NCBI GenBank assembly: GCA_028877275.1
Contig: JAPPFP010000009.1
Location: forward strand, 418,889-470,176
DNA from: Acidobacteriota bacterium
GTDB lineage: Bacteria; Acidobacteriota; Thermoanaerobaculia; Multivoradales; Multivoraceae
DNA length: 51,288 bases
Reading direction: 5' to 3'
Shown in pieces: positions 14,890 through 23,190 of this stretch (position 1 is the first letter of the stretch; every line of letters begins with the position of its first letter). The notes under the pieces are model-generated. The model worked only from the letters and a program-made list of their open reading frames with translations. It was not told the DNA's origin and searched no databases. Position numbers and translations under genes: made by a program.

Positions 14890-17800
14890 GGAGGGTCCAC
14901 CAGCAGGAAACCGCTGTCGGCGAGCGTCCGGTTAAGGTCCGCCAGCGGGCCGGCAAGAGTAGCGTCGAAACGGTCTTCCTGCGCGGCGAGTTCGTCGCCG
15001 AGCATCCGCCAGACCGCGGTCTGCTGATCTGTGGGCCGCGCGTCGGCCTGACCGACCGAGCGCGCCAGGTAGGTGAGTCGAGCGTAGAGCCGGCGCGGCC
15101 AGCGCAGGGAGTCCTGGCCGGTGCCGGTCATCCTGAGGTCGAAGAACTCTCCCTCGATGGCGCGAAGTTCCTCGCGCAGCGAGCCCGCCTGGTTGGTGGC
15201 TCTGAAGACGTCGATGTCGCCCCCGCTCTCCGACAGACGATCTTCCAGCTTCCGCAGGTCGCGGCGGAGACGCTCGGCTTCGTTGATGAGGTGGGCGGCT
15301 CGTTCGATGCCGTCGTGGATCCGGGCGAGCAGGGCGTGCTGCGCCTCCAGGTCGCTGGGCGACGCGGAGGAGTCCGGGTCGAGCAGGAGATCCATCTCGA
15401 TCGTTGACACCGGCTCGCCTTCCTCCGCCTCGCCGTCGTCGGTCGGGAGGACGAGTTCGAGCAGGTAGCCGCCCGGAGCGGCCAGCATGGAGAAGCGGCC
15501 GCCGTCGGGCAGCGGCCGCCAGCCCCGCTCGGGCATCTCCCAGTCGGGCCGCTCGTCGGGTTTCGTGCGCAGCCGGACCTCGGCCGTCGCGTCGTGGCGC
15601 AGGTCCCAGGTCACGCGATGGAGGCCCGTTGCCGCGGACAGGTCGTTCAGCGTGCGGACGAGGTTGCCCTCGGCGTCGCGAACGCGGATCGTGGCCGCGT
15701 CGTCGCCGCTGGTCGATCCCGGGATCCAGTAGTGGAGCAGCGCGCCGTAGGGCGGGTTCGTCCCGGTCGCCGGCACGTCGGGTTGGGCCATCGGCGCGCC
15801 GCGGGTGCGAAAGCGGTAGGTGACCCGGGGCGCCAGCAGCGTCGGACCGCGACTCGTCAGCCCGCGCGTGATCTCGCGCAGCGGCGTCAGATCGTCGAGG
15901 ACCCAGATGCCGCGGCCGTAGGTGGCGACGACCAGGTCGTCGAAGTGCTCCTGGACCTCGATCCAGTGGACGGGCGCCGGAGCCAGGTTCGGGGCACCGG
16001 CGCTCCGCCGGGAGAGGCTTCGCCAGTTCGCGCCGTCGTCGAAGGAGACGTGGAGCGAGCTCTCGGTGCCCAGGAAGAGCAGCCCGGGTTGCTCCGGATC
16101 CTCGCGGACGGTGTGGACGTTCGCGAGCGGCCCGCGCGGCAGGCCGGCCGCGAGATCGGTCCATGTTTCGCCGTAGTCGTTCGTCCGGAACAGGTAGGGG
16201 GTCGTGTCGCCTTCCTGGTGACGGTCGATGGCGACATAGGCCGCGCCCGCGTCGACGTTCGACGGGTCGATGTTCCGGACCGTGCCGAGAGGCGGCAGGC
16301 CAGGGAGGTTCGCGGTCACGTTGGTCCAGGACCTGCCATTGTCGCGGGTCAACTGAATCTGGCCGTCGTTCGTGCCGGCCCAGATCAGCCCGGGTTCGAG
16401 CGGGCTCTCGGCGATCGCGAAGACGACCGGCGCGATCGTCGGTCCGGCGTCGTCGAGCGTCAGGCCGCCGGTGCGGCGCATGAGCGCCGGGTCGGCGGTG
16501 GTGAGATCGGGCGAGATCCGCTCCCAGCTCTGGCCGCGGTCCCTGCTCCTGTGGACGTACTGGCTGCCGGCGTAGACGGCCTCCGGATCGTGCGGCGAGG
16601 TGGCGAACGGGGCGGTCCACTGGAAGCGGTACTCGAGTGCCGACGCCGGCGAACTCTCGATCGCCAGCGGCCAGACGCTGACGTCGCGGGATTGACCGGA
16701 ACGCAGGTCATAGAGCTCGAGCTGGCCGTCGTAGCAGCCGGTCCAGACCAGGTTCGGGTCGGCGCGGTGGACCATCGAGAAGCCGACCTCGCAGCCGCCG
16801 ACCGAGTGCCATTCGCCGACCGGGATGCCCTGGGTGCGTCCTCCGTAGAGGACCCGGCTCGGCCCGCGCATCGACGGTCCGTCCTGGCGGTTGCCGTAGA
16901 CGAAGTAGGGCCGGCGGTTGTCGGTCGAGACGTGGTACATCTGCGCGATCGGCAACTGGGGCCGGTACCAGGATCGTCCTCGGTCGGTCGTGATGCTGAC
17001 GCCGCCGTCGTGGCCGACGATGCGCCGGTCGGCGTCGAGCGGATCGATCCAGATGTCGTGGTGGTCCCAGCCCGGCTGCTCGTAACCCTCGGTCTCGACG
17101 GTGCGGCCGCCGTCGAGCGAGACCGACTGGCGGGTCGCGGCGAAGGTGACCTCGTCTGCGCGGTCGGGAGCCGCGGCCATCCGCGTGTAGTAGAGCGGCC
17201 GGGTGATCAGGTTCAGGTCGCGGCTGATGAGTCGCCACGAGTCGCCCCGGTCGTCCGAGCGCCAGAGGACGCCGGCGAAGGGATCGGAGGCGGCGAAGTC
17301 GCGGTTCGAGCTGGTCTCGATCAGGGCGTAGACGCGATCCGGATCGTCGACCGACAGGGCGAGGCCGATCTTGCCCAGCGGCGGCTCGGGCAGGCCCGCG
17401 CCCTCGAGACGCACCCAGGTGTCGCCGCCGTCCCTGGAGCGGTAGATGCCGCTGCCCGGACCGCCGCTGGTGCGGCCGGAGGTGCGGATCTCGATCTGCC
17501 AGGCCGCGGCGTAGACGAAGCGCGGGTTGTCGGGCGCGAACGCGAGGTCGACGACGCCGGTGTCCGCGTCGACGAAGAGGACGTTCTCCCAGGTGGCGCC
17601 GCCGTCGGTCGTGCGGAAGACGCCGCGGGCGGCTTCGGCCTGCTCCTGCGGGCCGTAGGCGTGGCCGAGCGCGGCGACGAAGGCCGTGTCCGCGTCTTCC
17701 GGGTGGACCAGGATGCGGCCGATGCGGCCGCTGGCTTCGAGTCCCAGGTGTTCGAAGCCGTCGCCGCGGTCGGTTGAACGGTAGACGCCGTTGCCGATCG

Positions 17801-18143
17801 AGATGTTGCTGCGGATGAAGCTCTCGCCGGTGCCGACCCAGACCACGTTCGGGTCGGAGGGGGCGACCGCTATCGAGCCGATCGAAGCCGCTTCCTGCCG
17901 GTCGAAGATCGGCTCCCAGCCGACGCCGCCGTCGTTGCTGCGCCAGAGGCCGCCCGAAGCGGCGCCGGCGTAGTAGATCCGTGAATCGCCGGGTACGCCG
18001 GCGACGGCGGAAACCCGGTTGCCGATCGGCCCGATGTGGCGGAAGGCGAACGCGTCGAGAAGCCCTGGCGGCTCCTCCGCGGCCGGTTGGGCGGCCCCGG
18101 CAGCGGTACAGAGCAGGAGGGCGAGGAACGCTCTGTGACGCAA
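14886..18143 (-). CDS. Exported BNR/Asp-box beta-propeller protein (VPS10/sialidase-like 'glycosyl hydrolase')
   Basis: A 1085-residue protein with a Sec signal (MRHRAFLALLLCTAAGAAQ). Residues about 30-760 contain many Asp-box/BNR units such as WRSNDGGVGW, YRSTDRGDGF, RTTDGGATW, YRSRDGGDTW and LTRDNGRSW, building two beta-propellers as in VPS10/sortilin-like and sialidase-like proteins. A C-terminal part (about 800-900) forms a FlgD-like beta-sandwich (GNLVRTLNDL...GLHRVTWDLR), then a helical region rich in charged residues. Such proteins are often auto-named glycosyl hydrolases, but I see no catalytic signature of a sialidase. It probably binds glycans or proteins outside the cytoplasm. It follows the dehydrogenase gene by 4 bp. 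Confidence 0.88.
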   Translation of the reverse strand: MRHRAFLALLLCTAAGAAQPAAEEPPGLLDAFAFRHIGPIGNRVSAVAGVPGDSRIYYAGAASGGLWRSNDGGVGWEPIFDRQEAASIGSIAVAPSDPNVVWVGTGESFIRSNISIGNGVYRSTDRGDGFEHLGLEASGRIGRILVHPEDADTAFVAALGHAYGPQEQAEAARGVFRTTDGGATWENVLFVDADTGVVDLAFAPDNPRFVYAAAWQIEIRTSGRTSGGPGSGIYRSRDGGDTWVRLEGAGLPEPPLGKIGLALSVDDPDRVYALIETSSNRDFAASDPFAGVLWRSDDRGDSWRLISRDLNLITRPLYYTRMAAAPDRADEVTFAATRQSVSLDGGRTVETEGYEQPGWDHHDIWIDPLDADRRIVGHDGGVSITTDRGRSWYRPQLPIAQMYHVSTDNRRPYFVYGNRQDGPSMRGPSRVLYGGRTQGIPVGEWHSVGGCEVGFSMVHRADPNLVWTGCYDGQLELYDLRSGQSRDVSVWPLAIESSPASALEYRFQWTAPFATSPHDPEAVYAGSQYVHRSRDRGQSWERISPDLTTADPALMRRTGGLTLDDAGPTIAPVVFAIAESPLEPGLIWAGTNDGQIQLTRDNGRSWTNVTANLPGLPPLGTVRNIDPSNVDAGAAYVAIDRHQEGDTTPYLFRTNDYGETWTDLAAGLPRGPLANVHTVREDPEQPGLLFLGTESSLHVSFDDGANWRSLSRRSAGAPNLAPAPVHWIEVQEHFDDLVVATYGRGIWVLDDLTPLREITRGLTSRGPTLLAPRVTYRFRTRGAPMAQPDVPATGTNPPYGALLHYWIPGSTSGDDAATIRVRDAEGNLVRTLNDLSAATGLHRVTWDLRHDATAEVRLRTKPDERPDWEMPERGWRPLPDGGRFSMLAAPGGYLLELVLPTDDGEAEEGEPVSTIEMDLLLDPDSSASPSDLEAQHALLARIHDGIERAAHLINEAERLRRDLRKLEDRLSESGGDIDVFRATNQAGSLREELRAIEGEFFDLRMTGTGQDSLRWPRRLYARLTYLARSVGQADARPTDQQTAVWRMLGDELAAQEDRFDATLAGPLADLNRTLADSGFLLVDPP

Positions 18144-18147
18144 CCTC

Positions 18148-19176
18148 CTAGTAGCCGACCTGCTTGTCGACGACGTTGCGCAGCGGCCTGCCGGTCGCGA
18201 AGCGCGTGATGTTGTCGCGCAGGAGCCGCGTGCGCCGCTCCTCGAGCCGGTCGGAGATCGTCGCCAGGTGCGGCGTGATCGTCACGTTCGACATCGTCCA
18301 CAGCGGGTGCCCGGTCGGCAGCGGTTCGGGATCGGTGACGTCCAGGCCGGCGGCGCGGACCTTGCCGCTCTCGAGCGCCGCGACCAGCGCGTCCGTGTCG
18401 ACGATCTTGCCGCGCGAGATGTTGATGAAGTACACGTCCTGCTTCATCAGTTCGAACTGGCGGGCGCCGATCAGACCCTCGGTGGCCGGCGTGTGCGGCA
18501 CGGACGAGAAGACGACGTCGGCCCGGGGCAGCAGGTCGTCGAGTTCGTCCGGCTTGCCGACGTAGGCGACGTCGCGGTGGATCGGGATGTCCTTCGGATC
18601 GACGCCGAGCACCGTCATGCCGAAGGCCGCGGCCCGCTGCGCGATCTGGGTGCCGATGCCGCCGAGGCCGATGACCAGCGCCGTCTTGCCGCGGAGCTCG
18701 ATCATCGGCAACTCACGGTCCGTGTTCCAGCCTTCCGCCATCCGGGCGTTGAAGGCCTTCAGGTTGCGCGTGAAGTTGAGCAGCAGGGCGAAGGCGTGGT
18801 CGGCGATCTCCGGGCCCTGGATGATCTTCGCGTTGGTCAGGACGATCTCGCTGTCGCGCAGATCCGGGATCTCGAGAAAGCCCTCGACGCCGGCGGAGTT
18901 GCTCTGGATCCAGCGCAGCTTGCTGTCGGCCGTCAGGTACTGCTCGACCCCCCGGTAGCCCGCGATCAACCCGTCGCAGGCGCTGGGGTCGAGGTCGTCG
19001 TCGATGCCGACCAGACTGAGGTTCTCGTGCTGGTCCTCGAGGTCCGAAAGCGCGTCGACGAAGAACGCCGGCATGCACACGGTGACGGCCTGGGCGACCG
19101 CGCCGGAGGCCGCGAAGAAGAGGAGAAGAACGGTGAACAGAACCGGTCGATGATCCAGCGCTGGACGGTGGAGCAT
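18148..19176 (-). CDS. D-2-hydroxyacid dehydrogenase with N-terminal signal peptide
   Basis: A 342-residue NAD(P)-dependent dehydrogenase of the D-isomer 2-hydroxyacid family. Catalytic features are the dinucleotide motif GLGGIGTQIA, the NISRG arginine, the acidic residue in DVTDPEPLP and the His in TITPHLA. The first 30 residues (after HRP, VLFTVLLLFFAASGAVAQA) look like a Sec signal, unusual for an enzyme needing NAD(H). ATG 19176 has GGGAGA about 10 nt upstream; starting later would remove the hydrophobic segment, but the next Met is inside the catalytic domain (CMPAFFV). It could be a membrane-anchored cytosolic enzyme instead. It is the first gene of the run with the BNR protein and hydrolase. 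Confidence 0.88.
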   Translation of the reverse strand: MLHRPALDHRPVLFTVLLLFFAASGAVAQAVTVCMPAFFVDALSDLEDQHENLSLVGIDDDLDPSACDGLIAGYRGVEQYLTADSKLRWIQSNSAGVEGFLEIPDLRDSEIVLTNAKIIQGPEIADHAFALLLNFTRNLKAFNARMAEGWNTDRELPMIELRGKTALVIGLGGIGTQIAQRAAAFGMTVLGVDPKDIPIHRDVAYVGKPDELDDLLPRADVVFSSVPHTPATEGLIGARQFELMKQDVYFINISRGKIVDTDALVAALESGKVRAAGLDVTDPEPLPTGHPLWTMSNVTITPHLATISDRLEERRTRLLRDNITRFATGRPLRNVVDKQVGY

Positions 19177-19264
19177 GGGCGTGTCTCCCTGAGGCGATGA
19201 ACGATGGCGATGAGGGGGAGGACGGAGAGTACCAGCGCGCACTACGGGCGCCCGATTCAGGTGC

Positions 19265-19270
19265 TACGAT
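19265..19270 (+). promoter_or_regulatory. -10-like TACGAT box upstream of the TerB-like gene
   Basis: GCTACGAT lies 54 nt before the ATG at 19325 in a 148-bp divergent gap. It resembles the GCTACACT boxes elsewhere in the window. No -35 is evident. Confidence 0.3.
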
Positions 19271-19324
19271 GCCGCCGCCTTCGGCCCCTGAGACTCACCC
19301 CAGGACCCACAGGATGCGAGCCAG

Positions 19325-19891
19325 ATGACCACCGATGCCCTCCGCGAACGCGGCGATTCACTGGAGGATGCCTTCTTCCGCAACATGGACAGGAAGCTGA
19401 TCGACGACCTCCGCGCGAAGAAGGAGCGCGAGGAGCAGCTCGACGAACTGGCCGCGGCTTCGGGTATCGCGCACCGTGAGGTTCTCGCCGCCCTGCTCGA
19501 CGCGGGCATGCACGGCGAAGCGCTGGTGGCGGCGGGTCTGGTGCCGCTGATCGAGGTTGCGTGGTCGGACCACGCGATGGACGCCAAGGAGCGGGAGGCC
19601 ATCATGCACGCCGCGAGGGATGCCGGGGTGACCCGTGGGTCGACTGCGGCCGAACTGCTCTCGGCCTGGCTGGAGCGGCGGCCGGGCGCGGAACTGCTCG
19701 AGGCCTGGAAGGGCTATGCCGCCGCGCTGGTCGCGGAACTCGACGAAGCGGACGCCGCGGCGGTGCGCGACGACATCATGAGCCGGGCGCTGGCCGTCGC
19801 TGAGGCCGCCGGTGGTTTCCTCGGTCTCGGCAGCGTGTCCCGCGAGGAGCGGCGGATGCTCGCTGAGTTGTCCGCGGCCCTGGGCGGCTGA
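19325..19891 (+). CDS. Small all-helical protein, TerB-like
   Basis: A 188-residue, Ala/Glu/Leu-rich, probably cytosolic helical protein with no signal peptide. The segment LVPLIEVAWSDHAMDAKEREAIMHAARDAG (about residues 73-102) matches the pattern of TerB/DjlA-type helical domains, in which an Asp-rich turn follows the first helix. An upstream charged helix (residues 10-45) may form a coiled coil. TerB-like domains are linked to metal stress and membrane-associated complexes, but no ter genes lie nearby. It converges on rpsN with only 4 bp between the stops. The family call is an inference from pattern only. Confidence 0.6.
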   Translation: MTTDALRERGDSLEDAFFRNMDRKLIDDLRAKKEREEQLDELAAASGIAHREVLAALLDAGMHGEALVAAGLVPLIEVAWSDHAMDAKEREAIMHAARDAGVTRGSTAAELLSAWLERRPGAELLEAWKGYAAALVAELDEADAAAVRDDIMSRALAVAEAAGGFLGLGSVSREERRMLAELSAALGG

Positions 19892-19895
19892 CGCG

Positions 19896-20201
19896 CTACC
19901 AGCTCGCCTTGATCACGCCCGGGAGCTCGCCCCGCAGCGCGAGGTCCCGCAGGGCGATCCGCGAGAGACCGAACTTGCGGTAGTAGCCGCGGGGCCGGCC
20001 GCTGACGGCGCAGCGGTTACGGACGCGGACCGGGCTGGAGTCGCGGGGGAGCTTGTTGAGCAGGCGCTGGGCCTCGAAGCGCTGGTCGGGCGGCAGACGC
20101 TCGTCCTTCGCCAGCGCCCGCAACTCGTCGCGGCGCTCCTTGTATCTCTCGACGATCTTCTTGCGGCGGTCGTTCTTGGCGACTGATGCCTTGGTGGCCA
20201 T
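19896..20201 (-). CDS. rpsN: 30S ribosomal protein S14, zinc-independent form
   Basis: A 101-residue S14 of the longer, zinc-free (C-) type: the region around [20 protein letters not shown] has a single cysteine rather than the CxxC...CxxC ribbon of short S14. It starts [15 protein letters not shown] and ends LPGVIKASW as in the E. coli-type protein. It binds 16S rRNA in the 30S head. It stands alone here, flanked by an unrelated convergent gene and a cytochrome gene, rather than in the spc ribosomal protein operon. In many bacteria such lone copies are zinc-starvation paralogues; no Zur box was recognised upstream, so this may equally be the only copy. Confidence 0.95.
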   Translation of the reverse strand: MATKASVAKNDRRKKIVERYKERRDELRALAKDERLPPDQRFEAQRLLNKLPRDSSPVRVRNRCAVSGRPRGYYRKFGLSRIALRDLALRGELPGVIKASW

Positions 20202-20321
20202 CTGTTCCGTGTTCCCCTCAGATGATTCCGATGCCGGTTCAGGCTGTCCAGCGCCTCCGCCGTCGCGGCGCGCAGGAAGCGCGTACCTTAGCAGGTTTGG
20301 CGGCCTCCTGGGGTCCGCCCC

Positions 20322-22541
20322 CTAGGGCTCGATCAGATCGTCCAACTCGCGAACGCCGGCGTCGAAACGCTCGAACGCACGCTGTGCCCGCGCCCGGTCC
20401 GCCAGATCGCCGCTGCGGTCGAGTTCGGCGGCGCTCTGCATCACCCGGCCGATCGCCTGCCGGGCCCGTCCGCGTTGCCGGGCGCTCAGCCCGGTCAGTC
20501 GATCGAGGAGGACCTCGGCGAGATCGCGTGCGTCGAAGGCGGGCACGTAGAGCGTGAGCCATTCGCCCGTCTCGATCTGGGTTCGCACGCGGTCCCGTTT
20601 GAGCGCCATAAGGGCCATGATCGAGAGTGGATCCTCCGGGATCGTCATCGGCGGTCGCTCATGGCTGTGCGGTCCGGCGCGGATGACACCACCGCCGCGG
20701 GAAGCGCCGGCGGGCGGTTCGACCGTTGTCTCCTCGAAGTAGAAGTCGTAGCGCTGCTGCTCGCCCGCCAGCCAGACGTGAGCGAAGAACTCGCTCGGAA
20801 GCTCCTCGGGGATCTCCGAGAGCAGGTACTGGTTGCCGATCAGAGGCGCCATCGGGTAGCGGGTTTCGTCCCAGCGCTCGGTCTCTTCGTTCCACGCCTC
20901 GAACACGACGTCGCCGCCGAAGTTCCGCGGGTCGACCGGCTGCTTGAAGTCGTCGTAGATGTAGAGGCGGAACTCGCCGGGCCGGGGCAGGGCGCCCTCC
21001 AGGTGGTGGTAGTTGTTGGCCGCCATGAAGAACTGACCGCCGTGGAGCGGGTTGTGGTCCATGTGTGCGGCGGCGTTCGGGTCGGCCGGGTTGGGCGCGA
21101 TTCCCGGTACGCCTCGGCCTTCGCCGCCGGCCGGAAGGTCGGTGCCGCCGAGGCCGGCAGCCAGCATGCCGCCGCGGGTCTGCGGCTCGTCGCGCGGCAC
21201 GAAGATCTCCGGCAGGACGAGGTGATCGTCGAGTTCGTAGTCGACGTGCAGCGCGAAGGGCTGCACGATCGTCTCCTTCCCCCTGCCGATGTCGAACGAC
21301 CCGATCAGCTCGACCCGCGTGCCTGGCGGTGCGTGAATCGCCTCCTCGAACAGGTAGCTGGCCGGAAACTCGGGATCGTACTCGGGGACGTAGAGCACGG
21401 TCTGCACGCGTTGATCGGGGAAGTGGACGCGAACTTCCATCCGGGCGAGCCGGTCTCCGACGTGCGGATGCAGGCCGGTCAGCCGGGCGCGTTCGGTGAG
21501 CGTGAGGCTGGCTGTCTGCGGCCGGCCGGCCCGACGACCCTTCAACGCGACCTCGCCGCCGGCCCGCGCGCTCTCGACCCAGAGCTCGACCTCGTCCTCG
21601 GTCTGGTTGAGGAACAGACCCAGGCTCGACCGGTCGCGGACCTCGATCCGCGAGTCGTCGTTCGGGCGTCGCCGGTACTCGACGACGAGTTCGACCTTCG
21701 AACCGGTTCGGAGCCGCTTGCCGGCGCCGTCCGGGAGCAGTACCGGGTCGTCGCCGCGCAGCCACTGGCCCAGGAAGTGAGGCCCGGGTCGGCCGGTCCG
21801 CATGCGCGTCGGCTCCGGTTCGTCCTCGTCGCGGAACGGATCGTAGGGCACCTGGACCTCGACCTCGAGTTGCTCCGGTTCGACGTCCTCGGGCTCGTGG
21901 ACCCAGGCGGCCATCCGGTAGACGACACCCGGGTTCCGGGGCCGGAACTCGTAGCCGGTGATCCAGGCGTCCTCCTCGAGTGGCACCGGGAGCACCTCGC
22001 GGTGTGAAGCGGTCTGCCGTCCCGGTTCGACGACCGTCTCGGCCGAGGGCTCGAGCACCAGGTCGGGATAGCCGAGCTCCCACTCCTCCTCCGTGAACTC
22101 CGGCGGCGGGGGCAGGTTGCGGCGCGGTCCCTGGGGGCCGCCGCCCTGCACCCAGGCGACCACGATGTCGATCTCCTGCTGGCTCATCCGCCGCGAGTTC
22201 CGGAAGTGGTCGTAGCGGGCGTCGGCCGTCCAGGGCGGCATGCGACCGGTCATCAGTTCTTCTTCGATCGCCACCGCCCAGGCGCGGGCGCCGGGCTTCG
22301 CGTCGTTGCCGTAGGTCGTCAGGTCGATGTAGTCCGGCGCCGAGCCCTTCGGGTTGTGGCAGGGCATGCAGTAGCGGCGGAGGATCGGGCGGACATCGTC
22401 GGCAAAGTTGATGTCGGTCGTGATCCGGACGTGGGCCGGGGCCGGGTCGGTGGCGATGCCGGTCAGGGTCAGCGCGGTGAGCGCGACCGTGGCCGCCGCG
22501 GCCACGCGCTTGCCGGCGACAGCGGACCGCCCGTGTCTCAT
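20322..22541 (-). CDS. Exported cytochrome c / PHM-like fusion protein with missing copper ligands
   Basis: A 739-residue protein with an N-terminal signal (residues about 11-36). A cytochrome c-like domain follows, with heme motif CMPCH (Cys58, Cys61, His62) and a possible axial Met in GRMPPW. Residues about 160-450 align by pattern with copper type II ascorbate-dependent monooxygenase (PHM-like) domains often fused to such cytochromes in Acidobacteriota. The usual HH pair reads Tyr208-Arg209, the usual MHY reads VEY (Glu288-Tyr289), and the usual MPHMH reads LHPHV (His358, His360). Copper monooxygenase activity is therefore doubtful. A third part (about 490-600) has a His-rich segment (His493, His496, His500, His512, His513). 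pyrE precedes it with a 4-bp overlap. Confidence 0.8.
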   Translation of the reverse strand: MRHGRSAVAGKRVAAAATVALTALTLTGIATDPAPAHVRITTDINFADDVRPILRRYCMPCHNPKGSAPDYIDLTTYGNDAKPGARAWAVAIEEELMTGRMPPWTADARYDHFRNSRRMSQQEIDIVVAWVQGGGPQGPRRNLPPPPEFTEEEWELGYPDLVLEPSAETVVEPGRQTASHREVLPVPLEEDAWITGYEFRPRNPGVVYRMAAWVHEPEDVEPEQLEVEVQVPYDPFRDEDEPEPTRMRTGRPGPHFLGQWLRGDDPVLLPDGAGKRLRTGSKVELVVEYRRRPNDDSRIEVRDRSSLGLFLNQTEDEVELWVESARAGGEVALKGRRAGRPQTASLTLTERARLTGLHPHVGDRLARMEVRVHFPDQRVQTVLYVPEYDPEFPASYLFEEAIHAPPGTRVELIGSFDIGRGKETIVQPFALHVDYELDDHLVLPEIFVPRDEPQTRGGMLAAGLGGTDLPAGGEGRGVPGIAPNPADPNAAAHMDHNPLHGGQFFMAANNYHHLEGALPRPGEFRLYIYDDFKQPVDPRNFGGDVVFEAWNEETERWDETRYPMAPLIGNQYLLSEIPEELPSEFFAHVWLAGEQQRYDFYFEETTVEPPAGASRGGGVIRAGPHSHERPPMTIPEDPLSIMALMALKRDRVRTQIETGEWLTLYVPAFDARDLAEVLLDRLTGLSARQRGRARQAIGRVMQSAAELDRSGDLADRARAQRAFERFDAGVRELDDLIEP

Positions 22542-23146
22542 CGCCCGTCCCCAGAGTAGAGCGTCAGATCGCCCTCGTTGTCGGCGACGAACAGCGGCCG
22601 GAAGTCATAGCCAAGGCTCCGCAGACGGTCGCCGCCGCCCTCCTGCCGGTCGACGACCGCCGACACGGCCGCGACTTCACAACCCGCGGCCTCCACCGCC
22701 TCGATCGCGCGCAGGATCGAGCCGGCCGACGTGACGACATCGTCGACGACGGCCACCCGGCGGCCTGCGACGATCAGCTTGCGGCCGTCCGGGTGGTACG
22801 AAGCGTCGATTCGGGCGCTCGTGCCGTGGCCCTTCGCCTTGTTCCGCACGAGAAAACCGAAGAGCGGCCGCCCGTCCAGGTCACTCGCCACCGATGCCGC
22901 GGTCGCCAGGTAGGCGCCGCCGACTTCGGGCCCGCCGACCGCGTCGACGGCGTAAGGTCGCAACTGCTCGCACAGGGCCTCCCCGATGAGCCGCGAGCCC
23001 CGCGGCGAGAGCACCGTCGCCTTCGTGTCGCAGTAGTAGTGAGAGCGCGCACCGGAGGTCAGGACGAAGTCTCCCTTGGCGATGCTCCGCTCCTGGAGCA
23101 GGGCCTTCAGTTCGTGCAATCGCGGGTCGTTCTTCGGGTCCGGCAC
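22538..23146 (-). CDS. pyrE: Orotate phosphoribosyltransferase
   Basis: A 202-residue cytosolic enzyme converting orotate and PRPP to orotidine 5'-phosphate in pyrimidine synthesis. Evidence: the PRPP-binding motif VAVVDDVVTSAGSI, the FVLTSGARSHYYCDTK start region, and the flexible-loop region VRNKAKGHG. I chose GTG 23146 (MPDPKNDPRLHELK) because a TACCCT -10-like box sits 8 nt upstream; an in-frame TTG at 23164 is possible but would place that box inside the gene. The stop overlaps the ATG of the cytochrome gene. The divergent mogA gene starts 44 bp away. Confidence 0.93.
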   Translation of the reverse strand: MPDPKNDPRLHELKALLQERSIAKGDFVLTSGARSHYYCDTKATVLSPRGSRLIGEALCEQLRPYAVDAVGGPEVGGAYLATAASVASDLDGRPLFGFLVRNKAKGHGTSARIDASYHPDGRKLIVAGRRVAVVDDVVTSAGSILRAIEAVEAAGCEVAAVSAVVDRQEGGGDRLRSLGYDFRPLFVADNEGDLTLYSGDGR

Positions 23147-23154
23147 GGCCGGAA

Positions 23155-23160
23155 AGGGTA
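23155..23160 (-). promoter_or_regulatory. -10-like TACCCT box for pyrE
   Basis: On the reverse strand TACCCT ends 8 nt before GTG 23146, with no Shine-Dalgarno site between. It supports the shorter pyrE start and a leaderless transcript. Confidence 0.4.
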
Positions 23161-23177
23161 TCAACGAGCAGCAGGGA

Positions 23178-23183
23178 TAGGCT
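23178..23183 (+). promoter_or_regulatory. -10-like TAGGCT box for mogA
   Basis: GATAGGCT ends 7 nt before the GTG start at 23191, with no Shine-Dalgarno site. It is divergent from the pyrE box 17 nt away. Confidence 0.4.
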
Positions 23184-23190
23184 GCGGCGC

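Noticed and set aside
15594..17777. Forward open frame across the BNR propeller gene
   Set aside because: It is antisense to regularly spaced Asp-box repeats on the reverse strand, and its translation has no domain.
23147..23164. Longer pyrE start at TTG 23164
   Set aside because: It would add six residues and cover the TACCCT box. The GTG at 23146 fits the promoter spacing seen at other genes.
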